Below, piece after piece: positions 1 through 5,227 of a DNA stretch of 6,727 nt (the first letter of the stretch is position 1; the number at the start of each line of letters is the position of its first letter). The translations under genes were made by a program, and so were the position numbers. The notes beneath the pieces are model-generated. The model was given only the letters and a program-made list of their open reading frames with translations. It ran no database searches and was not told the origin of the DNA. Origin of the DNA: an uncultured Lysobacteraceae bacterium (lineage in GTDB: Bacteria > Pseudomonadota > Gammaproteobacteria > Xanthomonadales > Rhodanobacteraceae); contig CAMLSI010000300.1 in NCBI GenBank assembly GCA_946482585.1, positions 1-6,727 of the forward strand, in the 5' to 3' direction.

Positions 1-3000
1 TGACGGCCCGCGAATCGCGGCGATCTCCGCCTTCGGCTTCGGCGGCAACAACGCGCACCTGATCGTTTCGGAAGACGACAGCCGCCTGGTCGGTGAGCGG
101 GTCGCTGCCGTGGCGCACCCGGTCGCGATCGTCGGCATCGGCGCGAAGATCGCCGATGCGCCCGATCGCGCCGCGTTCGCGCGCGCGCTGTTCGGCGACC
201 GCGCCGCGCGTGACGGCGGCATGGAACCGGACGCTCGCGCACCGAGCGACGGCAGCGTCGATTCAGGCGCCCGCGCACTGTGCGATCGCCGCATGGAATC
301 GTTCGAACTCGACATGGACGGTCTGCGCTTTCCGCCGCGCGACCTCGAGCAGGCGCTGCCGCAGCAACTGGCGCTGCTCGCGGCCGCGCGCGAGGCGCTC
401 GCGGAGACGACCCCGCTGCCGCGCGAACGCAGTGCGGCGCTGATCGGCCTGGAGCCCGATCCGGAAATCGCGCGCCACGGCGCGCGCTGGCGGCTCACCA
501 ACGGTCGCGACGACGACTGGGCGGTACGGGCACGCGCCACGCTGGTGCCGGCGCTCGAGGCCGCCGCAGTGCTGGGCTCGATGCCGAACATCCCGGCCAA
601 TCGTCTGAACTCACAGTTCGACCTCGGCGGCCCGTCGTTCACGCTGCAGGCGGGCGCTGCGTCCGGGACACACGCGCTGCGCGTCGCGGCGCGGGCGCTC
701 GCCTGCGGCGAGCTCGACGCGGCGATCGTCGGCGCGGTCGATTTCGGCTGCGAGGCGGTACACCGTGCGGCGAGCGGGGAAGGGGCCGGCGACGCGGCGG
801 TGGCCGTGGTGCTGAAGCGGCTAGAGGACGCGGAGCGCGACGGCGATCGTGTCTATGCGCTGGTGGACGATGCCTTCGTAAAAGCGACCTCAGTCGCGAC
901 CGGAGCGCCACGGTCGCGACTGAAATCGCTCCTGCAGGAGCGGTTCGGTTATGCGCAGGCCGCTTTTGGATTAGTGGAAACTGCGGCCGCCGCGCTGGCG
1001 CTTCATCATCGGCGCGATGCCGGCGGCGAGCCGTGGCTCTGCGCCGAGCCGCGCCGTGCGGCGAATCTCGTCGAAGCCTCGGCGCATCCGCGCCGTGCCG
1101 AACAGGCTGTCGCGCGACTGCACTGTTTCGCAGGCGCGCACAAGAATGCAGTCATCGATGCGTTGAAGCGGGACCGTCGCGGTCTCGACGGCCCGGCGCG
1201 TTGCGTGCTCGTGGCGACCGACGCATCGCTGGCTGCGACGCGCGCGCGCGCGATCGCGCACCTGGAAACCGGCGCGCCCGCCGGCCGCGGCGTGTTCTTC
1301 CGCGCGCGGCCGATCGTCGGAGAGATCGCGTTCGCGTTCGCCGGCGCGGGCGCGTCGTACCGCGGCATGGGCCGCGACCTCTTGCTGCACCTGCCGCAAC
1401 TGCACGAGCGTCTGCGTACGCGCAGTCGATGCCTTGCGACCGCACTCGACTGGTCTTTCGCGGCGGGCGACGCGCGGCCGAGCGTATTCGAGCAGCTGTG
1501 CGGCTCCTCGGCGCTGTCGCAGCTGCATCTGGCGTTGAGCGAGGACCTGCTCGGCCTTCGAGCCGACGCCTGGCTCGGCTACTCGTCGGGCGAGACGAAC
1601 GCGCTGATCGCGGCGGGCGTCTGGAACGATCCCGACGCGCTGATGGGCGACATGGAATCGTCGATGCTGCTCGAGCGCGAGCTCGCCGGCCGCTTCGATG
1701 TCCTTGCGCGCGCCTGGGGCGAACCCGCCGCTGGTCCCGGTGCAGGGTGGGAATGCTGGACCGTCGCCGCGCCGCTCGATGACGTGCGCCGCGCGCTGAC
1801 CGGCCTGGATCGCGTGCGCATCGCGATCATCAACGACGATGCGAGCTGCCTCATCGCGGGTGCCGCAGTCCAGTGCGGCCGCGTGGTCGAACGGCTCGGC
1901 GCGGCGCGCTGCCTGCACCTGGACTATTCGCTCGTGGTGCATGTGCCCGAGCTGCGCGGCGTCGAGCGCGAATGGCTGACCGTGCACCGCCGGGCGACGT
2001 CGGCGCCGCGTCGCGGACGTGTCTATAGCACCGCGAGCGGCCGGCCCTATGCGCCGGACACCGAAGCCTGCGCGCAGGCGATCCTCGCGCAGGCGGTCGA
2101 CACCATCGATATCCGTGCGCTCGTGGAAAACGCGTGGAACGACGGCGTGCGCGTGTTCGTCGAACACGGGCCGGCCGGCACCTTCGGCCGCGCGATCCGG
2201 CACGTGCTCGGCGCGCGCGAGGCGCTCGTGGTGAGCCTCGACCGGCAGGGCGACGGCATCGAGACGGTGCTCGGCGCGACCGCGGCGCTGCTCGCCGCCG
2301 GGGTGCCGGTGAATCACGCGGCACTGGAAGCGGCGCTCGCGCCCGTGCCGCGCGTCGAGGCCAGGCGTCCGCGCCGCTTCGACGCACATCCGCCGCCCGT
2401 GCGCCTGCCGCCGCGCGAGGAACCGCTGCAGACGATGGCGCCGGCGCCGCGGCTGCCGGCGATACTCGAAAGCGCATTGTTCGAAAGTAAACGTGTGGAA
2501 AGTGCGGTCGTCGAGCGCAGGATAGGCGAGTCCGCGGCCGGCCTGCCGTCCGTTGCCGCGTTGCCGCGCGCCGCAGCGCCGCTCTTGCGCGCGGCGCATC
2601 CCGCATTGGAAGGCATCCGCGCCGAACTTGCGCGGCTGGCTGCCGCGCAACAGGCATTCACGGAAGCGCAAACCAGCGCGCATGCGCAGTTCCTCGCCCT
2701 GCAGGCCAAGGCGACCGGCGTGCTGTTGCGCGCGGGACGACAAGACACGAGCCTGCTCGCGATTCCAGCAGTGCCATTCCCGCAGCAGCGGGAATCCGAC
2801 GGCTCTGCCGGCGAGGGGCAAGCGCAGCATCGCAGCGGAGCTGCCGTCGCAGGGGAGGGCGAGCGCACCGTTCGCTTCACGCGCGATGACCTCATGGTTC
2901 ACGCCGACGGCAACATCTCGGCGATCTTCGGCGCGGCATTCGCCGCGCAGGACGGCTTCGAGCGCCAGGTCCGCATGCCGCGTCCTCCGCTGCTGCTCGC

Positions 3001-5065
3001 CGACCGCGTGACCGCGCTCCGCGCCGAGCCGATGAGCATGGGCAAGGGGTCGATCACCACGCAGACCGACGTCGGTGCCGAGCCCTGGTATCTGCACCAG
3101 GGCCGCATGCCGGGCGGCGTGATGGTGGAGGCGGGGCAGGCAGACCTGATGCTGATCTCCTGGCTCGGCGTCGACGCGCTCAACCGGAGCGAGCGCGTCT
3201 ATCGCCTGCTCGGCTGCGAGCTCACCTACCACGGCGAGTTGCCGCGCGCGGGCGAGACGATCACCTTCGACATCCATCTCGACGGCCATGCGGCACAGGG
3301 CGACGTGCGCCTCATGTTCTTCCACTACGACTGCGTGAACGGCAGCCGGAAGCAACTGACGGTCAGGAACGGCCAGGCCGGATTCTTCACCGACGCAGAG
3401 CTCGCAGGCTCGGCGGGCTGCCTGTGGACGCCCGAGGGTCAGGAGATCGTCGCGAATCCGCGCCTGGATCCGCCGCGCGCGATGAGCGCGCGCACGCGTT
3501 TCGATCGCGCCGCGCTCGAGGCGTTCGCGAACGGCGATACGCATGAATGTTTCGGCGCCGGCTTCGAGCTCGCGCGCACGCACACGCGCAGCCCGCGCGT
3601 CCAGTCCGGCGACATGCTGCTGCTCGACCGCGTGACCGCGTGCGAGCCGCGTGGCGGCCCCTGGGGGCGCGGCTATCTCAAGGCCGAGCTCGACATCGAT
3701 CCCTCGCGCTGGTTCTTCGACGGGCATTTCAAGAACGATCCGTGCATGCCCGGCACGCTGATGCTGGAAGGGTGCCTGCAGGCGCTCGCGTTTCATCTCG
3801 CCGCGTGCGGCTACACCCTCGAACACGACGGTGCGCGCTTCGAGCCGGTGCCCGAACTCACCTACAAACTGCAGTGCCGCGGCCAGGTGATCCCGAGCTC
3901 GAAACTGCTCGTGACCGAGGTTTTCGTCGAGGAGATCGCCGCGGGACCGGTGCCGACGATCTGGGCCGACCTGCTGTGCACGGTCGATGGATTGAAGGCA
4001 TTCCATGCGCGGCGCCTTGCGCTGCGCCTGGTGCCGGATTTTCCTGCCGTGGACAGCGAGGGCCTGCTCGCGTCGGCGCTCGGCCGCCCGTCGCGCGCGT
4101 TCGGACCGATGTACGAGCGCTTCGACGGCACGCTGCGCGCGCCGCGCCTGCCGGCACCGCCGTACCTGTGCATTAGCCGCATCGCGCACGTCGACGGTAC
4201 GCCGGGCGAGATGCGCTCCGGCGCGCGCGTCCTCGCCGAATACGACGTGCCGCGCGACGCCTGGTATCTCGACGAATCCGGCGTCGTCCCGTTCGCGGTG
4301 CTGCAGGAAGCCGCGCTGCAACCGTGCGGCTGGTTGTCGAGCTGGGCCGGCTGCGCTCTGGCCAGCGAGGAAGAGCTGCGTTTCCGCAACCTGGACGGCC
4401 GCGGCACACAGCACTCCGAATTGCGCGGCGGCGAGACGCTCGGCACGGAAGCCACGCTCACGTCGGTTTCCGCGTCCGGCGGCATGATCATCGTCGCGTT
4501 CGACGTGCGCTGCACGGCCGGCGCGCGCGATGTCTACACGCTCAAGACGGTGTTCGGATTCTTCCCGCGCGCCGCGCTCGCGGCGCAGGCCGGCCTGCCG
4601 CGCAGCGATCTGCACGAGGCGCTGCTGCGCCGCGAACCGAACGCCGTGCGCGAGCTCGACGAAACGTCGATGCTGCGCATGATCGACCGCGTCGAGGGCG
4701 TCTGGTCCGATGCGATTCGCGCGGGCAAACGTGTCGATGCCGGCGAATGGTTCTTCAAGGCGCACTTCTTCCAGGATCCCGTGCAGCCTGGTTCGCTCGG
4801 CGTGCAGGCGATGCTCCAGACGCTGGAGCAGTGGCTGTGCATGACGCGCGGTGCATCGGCCGGTGTCGCGGCGCCGCTGCTCGGACGCGAGCACACGTGG
4901 AAATACCGCGGGCAGGTGCTGCCGCACCACGGCGACGTGGCGATCACCCTGCAGGTGACCGAAAGCGGCCCCGACTACGCCATCGCCGACGCGAGCCTGT
5001 GGGTCGATGGCGAACGCATCTATGAGGCGAGCGGGATTGGGCTCCGTCTTCGCGATCGGGGATGA
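1..5065 (+). CDS. PfaC/Pfa3-like polyunsaturated fatty acid or secondary lipid synthase subunit (KS-CLF-AT-DH-DH), 5'-partial
   Basis: The reading frame is open from base 2 to the TGA at 5063-5065, giving 1687 visible residues. The GTG at 110 is not the real start, because ketosynthase sequence precedes it in frame; the true start lies upstream. Residue numbers here and below count from that GTG codon. Domains in order are KS tail, KS-like CLF, AT with GYSSGE, an Ala/Pro/Arg linker, and two FabA-like double-hotdog dehydratases. The hotdog region reads like PfaC, for example VYRLLGCELTYHGELPRAG and FRNLDGRGTQHSELRGGETL. Such subunits condense and dehydrate acyl chains carried on an ACP during iterative cytoplasmic synthesis of long, often unsaturated lipids. 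I see no ACP (DSL-type motif), ketoreductase or enoylreductase, so partner subunits are needed. KS-CLF-AT-DH-DH is the order of myxobacterial Pfa3; gammaproteobacterial PfaC usually lacks the AT. The final lipid cannot be read from sequence. Family assignment is strong, exact orthology is not. Confidence 0.9.
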   Translation, partial: DGPRIAAISAFGFGGNNAHLIVSEDDSRLVGERVAAVAHPVAIVGIGAKIADAPDRAAFARALFGDRAARDGGMEPDARAPSDGSVDSGARALCDRRMESFELDMDGLRFPPRDLEQALPQQLALLAAAREALAETTPLPRERSAALIGLEPDPEIARHGARWRLTNGRDDDWAVRARATLVPALEAAAVLGSMPNIPANRLNSQFDLGGPSFTLQAGAASGTHALRVAARALACGELDAAIVGAVDFGCEAVHRAASGEGAGDAAVAVVLKRLEDAERDGDRVYALVDDAFVKATSVATGAPRSRLKSLLQERFGYAQAAFGLVETAAAALALHHRRDAGGEPWLCAEPRRAANLVEASAHPRRAEQAVARLHCFAGAHKNAVIDALKRDRRGLDGPARCVLVATDASLAATRARAIAHLETGAPAGRGVFFRARPIVGEIAFAFAGAGASYRGMGRDLLLHLPQLHERLRTRSRCLATALDWSFAAGDARPSVFEQLCGSSALSQLHLALSEDLLGLRADAWLGYSSGETNALIAAGVWNDPDALMGDMESSMLLERELAGRFDVLARAWGEPAAGPGAGWECWTVAAPLDDVRRALTGLDRVRIAIINDDASCLIAGAAVQCGRVVERLGAARCLHLDYSLVVHVPELRGVEREWLTVHRRATSAPRRGRVYSTASGRPYAPDTEACAQAILAQAVDTIDIRALVENAWNDGVRVFVEHGPAGTFGRAIRHVLGAREALVVSLDRQGDGIETVLGATAALLAAGVPVNHAALEAALAPVPRVEARRPRRFDAHPPPVRLPPREEPLQTMAPAPRLPAILESALFESKRVESAVVERRIGESAAGLPSVAALPRAAAPLLRAAHPALEGIRAELARLAAAQQAFTEAQTSAHAQFLALQAKATGVLLRAGRQDTSLLAIPAVPFPQQRESDGSAGEGQAQHRSGAAVAGEGERTVRFTRDDLMVHADGNISAIFGAAFAAQDGFERQVRMPRPPLLLADRVTALRAEPMSMGKGSITTQTDVGAEPWYLHQGRMPGGVMVEAGQADLMLISWLGVDALNRSERVYRLLGCELTYHGELPRAGETITFDIHLDGHAAQGDVRLMFFHYDCVNGSRKQLTVRNGQAGFFTDAELAGSAGCLWTPEGQEIVANPRLDPPRAMSARTRFDRAALEAFANGDTHECFGAGFELARTHTRSPRVQSGDMLLLDRVTACEPRGGPWGRGYLKAELDIDPSRWFFDGHFKNDPCMPGTLMLEGCLQALAFHLAACGYTLEHDGARFEPVPELTYKLQCRGQVIPSSKLLVTEVFVEEIAAGPVPTIWADLLCTVDGLKAFHARRLALRLVPDFPAVDSEGLLASALGRPSRAFGPMYERFDGTLRAPRLPAPPYLCISRIAHVDGTPGEMRSGARVLAEYDVPRDAWYLDESGVVPFAVLQEAALQPCGWLSSWAGCALASEEELRFRNLDGRGTQHSELRGGETLGTEATLTSVSASGGMIIVAFDVRCTAGARDVYTLKTVFGFFPRAALAAQAGLPRSDLHEALLRREPNAVRELDETSMLRMIDRVEGVWSDAIRAGKRVDAGEWFFKAHFFQDPVQPGSLGVQAMLQTLEQWLCMTRGASAGVAAPLLGREHTWKYRGQVLPHHGDVAITLQVTESGPDYAIADASLWVDGERIYEASGIGLRLRDRG
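2..100 (+). other. C-terminal tail of a ketosynthase domain (encoded)
   Basis: The first visible residues include ISAFGFGGNNAHLIVSE, the standard end of a beta-ketoacyl synthase domain (usual form GFGGTNAHVIL), with Asn replacing Thr. The catalytic Cys and both His residues of this domain lie upstream of the window, so activity cannot be judged here. A short linker then leads into a second KS-like domain, as expected for a KS-CLF pair. Confidence 0.85.
197..304 (+). repeat. Three imperfect 36-base tandem repeats inside the CLF coding region
   Basis: Three consecutive 36-base units run at 197-232, 233-268 and 269-304. A hand alignment offset by one base gives about 23-24 of 36 matching bases for each pair. 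In the coding frame they give DRAARDGGMEPD, ARAPSDGSVDSG and ARALCDRRMESF, sharing Arg-Ala near the start and an Asp at position 6. Units one and three also share an ATGGAA block. The repeat follows the first helix of the KS-like domain, where no such repetition is expected. GC-rich composition raises chance similarity, so the call is moderate. Confidence 0.5.
883..942 (+). repeat. REPIN-like pair of inverted REP sequences embedded in frame
   Basis: CAGTCGCGACCG (891-902) and its exact reverse complement CGGTCGCGACTG (911-922) flank an 8-base loop. The pairing extends by T890-A923, then after a two-base mismatch by AGCGA (883-887) with TCGCT (926-930). Each arm is itself a small hairpin: GCGAC-ctca-GTCGC at 884-897, and GCGAC-tgaa-ATCGC at 916-929 with one mismatch. 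A perfect 16-base palindrome, CGCTCCTGCAGGAGCG (927-942), follows. The right arm read in reverse, AGGAGCGATTTCAGTCGCGA, resembles the GTAGGAGCGACTTCAGTCGCGA-like REP repeats that I recall from Xanthomonadales genomes. The 60 bases equal 20 codons and keep the frame open. Confidence 0.75.
1319..2335 (+). other. Acyltransferase (AT) domain of PfaB/OrfB type
   Basis: The domain begins at GEIAFAFAGAGASYRGMGRD (residue 404 on), matching the FxFxGQGxQxxGMG start of AT domains with Ala in place of the usual Gln. The nucleophile is Ser492 in GYSSGE (canonical GHSxGE). The catalytic His is probably His611 in SLVVHVPEL. FVEHGPAGTFGRAI near residue 683 is the usual closing FVExGP motif. The stretch GYSSGETNALIAAGVW followed by SSM resembles PfaB and OrfB acyltransferases (GYSxGExSM..A.GVW). 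Near residue 517, where malonyl-specific ATs carry a carboxylate-binding Arg, Ser is found. I infer that the substrate is a non-carboxylated acyl group, for example transfer or release of a finished chain. Confidence 0.8.
2468..2542 (+). repeat. Five degenerate 15-base repeats encoding ESxxx pentapeptides
   Basis: Five 15-base units start at 2468, 2483, 2498, 2513 and 2528 and encode ESALF, ESKRV, ESAVV, ERRIG and ESAAG. Each begins with GAA or GAG and four have Ser next. The stretch uses codons scarce in the rest of the gene (TTG, AGT, AAA, ATA) and is locally lower in GC. It lies in the disordered linker between AT and DH1, where changes in repeat number would be tolerated. Confidence 0.6.
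2776..2795 (+). repeat. ATTCCC-N8-GGGAAT palindrome, dispersed-repeat type
   Basis: ATTCCCGC (2776-2783) pairs exactly with GCGGGAAT (2788-2795) around an AGCA loop. The form ATTCCC-N8-GGGAAT equals the neisserial dRS3 consensus, and closely similar ATTCCCGCGAAAGCGGGAAT repeats are common in many proteobacteria. Another frame reads CHSRSSGNP here, close to the HSRESGNP peptide produced when such repeats are translated. It lies in the AT-DH1 linker and reads in frame as VPFPQQRES. The flank continues with GACGGC (2798-2803) and its inverse GCCGTC (2843-2848), so the inserted piece may be longer than 20 bases. Confidence 0.65.
2960..4040 (+). other. First FabA-like double-hotdog dehydratase (DH1)
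   Basis: Two hotdog repeats are visible. The first starts at MPRPPLLLADRVTALRAEP and contains MPGGVMVEAGQADLMLISW, in which Glu1007 aligns with FabA Asp84 (GLDAMWQ). The second contains WFFDGHFKNDPCMPGTLMLEG, in which His1206 aligns with FabA His70 and Glu1220 with Asp84. The pair His1206 (second repeat) with Glu1007 (first repeat) could form the composite active site that dehydrates beta-hydroxyacyl-ACP, and possibly isomerises the product. The sequence CFGAGFELARTHTRSP joins the repeats, as in PfaC (CFGxxF). Confidence 0.88.
4130..5062 (+). other. Second FabA-like double-hotdog dehydratase (DH2)
   Basis: The first hotdog starts at PAPPYLCISRIAHVDGTPG and contains VPFAVLQEAALQPCGWLSSW, where Glu1400 takes the position of FabA Asp84. 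RFRNLDGRGTQHSELRGGET is a typical PfaC signature. The second hotdog contains WFFKAHFFQDPVQPGSLG, with His1552 at the FabA His70 position. The following VQAMLQ carries Gln1566 where FabA has Asp and many family members have Glu; MPG is changed to QPG. The domain closes with WKYRGQVLPHHGDVAITLQV, the counterpart of the FabA KFTGQVLP strand. Because the composite site should use His from the second repeat and acid from the first, the Gln probably does not abolish activity. Confidence 0.87.
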
Positions 5066-5209
5066 GTTCGCGCAGGACGGAAGTTCGTCCGAATCGTCAA
5101 AGGATCACCCGGACCTATCGATCTGCCCGGAAAGAAGGCGAGCGGCGTCGAAGGCGAAAAACGCGGATTCGTCGTCGCCAAAAGTCCAATCTGGGGCATC
5201 GACACCTTC

Positions 5210-5218
5210 TGGTATCCT
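5210..5218 (+). promoter_or_regulatory. Possible extended -10 promoter element for the EAL gene (weak)
   Basis: TGGTATCCT (5210-5218) matches the extended -10 form TGnTATnnT, and the downstream ATG starts ten bases further on. I see no convincing -35 box 17 bases upstream. If real, transcription would start almost at the ATG, giving a nearly leaderless message; this agrees with the absence of a Shine-Dalgarno sequence before 5228. The rest of the 5066-5227 gap shows no gene and no T-tract terminator. Confidence 0.2.
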
Positions 5219-5227
5219 CGACGTCCT

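Larger units (their letters stand above)
116..1160 (+). other. Chain-length-factor (inactive KS-like) domain, shortened
   Basis: The domain opens with PVAIVGIGAKIADAPDRAAF, the usual N-terminus of a KS. The nucleophile region reads GGPSFTLQAGAASGTHAL; the Cys of the canonical TACSSS is Ala183, so the domain cannot condense and should act as a chain-length factor, pairing with the preceding KS. After VAVVLKRLEDAERDGDRVYALVDDA the sequence passes within about 25 residues to FGYAQAAFGLVETAAAALAL (residue 278 on), the counterpart of GHTQAAAGVAGVLK. A typical KS has about 100 residues there, so roughly 80 appear to be missing. The REPIN-like repeat at 883-942 fills precisely this gap. The end is approximate: CFAGAHKNAVIDAL near residue 340 matches the GFGGxNAH strand only loosely. 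Whether the shortened domain still folds is unknown. Confidence 0.8.
2336..2955 (+). other. Low-complexity inter-domain linker between AT and DH1
   Basis: About 200 residues, rich in Ala, Pro, Arg and Glu, join the AT to the first dehydratase with no recognisable fold. A Pro/Arg-rich start is followed by five ESxxx-type pentapeptides (2468-2542). An Ala/Leu/Gln-rich stretch comes next (about residues 835-875, including LARLAAAQQAFTEAQ), probably helical and perhaps a coiled coil. A palindrome-derived segment lies at 2776-2795. Linkers with a Gln-rich helix occur before the dehydratases of PfaC proteins, so the helix may be ancestral while the repeats look like later additions. Confidence 0.65.

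Noticed and set aside
110..112. GTG at 110 as the start of the synthase
   Set aside because: The frame is open to the window edge and encodes a KS C-terminus upstream, so this codon is internal.
1235..1260. Alternating CG run resembling Z-DNA or a simple repeat
   Set aside because: It is explained by consecutive Arg/Ala codons in high-GC DNA and is short.
971..4930. A 1319-codon open frame on the minus strand, antisense to the synthase
   Set aside because: Its translation is Arg/Ala/Gln/His-rich without any domain, and such long antisense frames are typical shadows of high-GC coding sequence. The plus strand shows clear conserved motifs over the same span.
5075..5090. Hairpin GGACG-gaagtt-CGTCC as a terminator after the synthase
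   Set aside because: The stem is only five base pairs and no T-tract follows; it is too weak to support termination.
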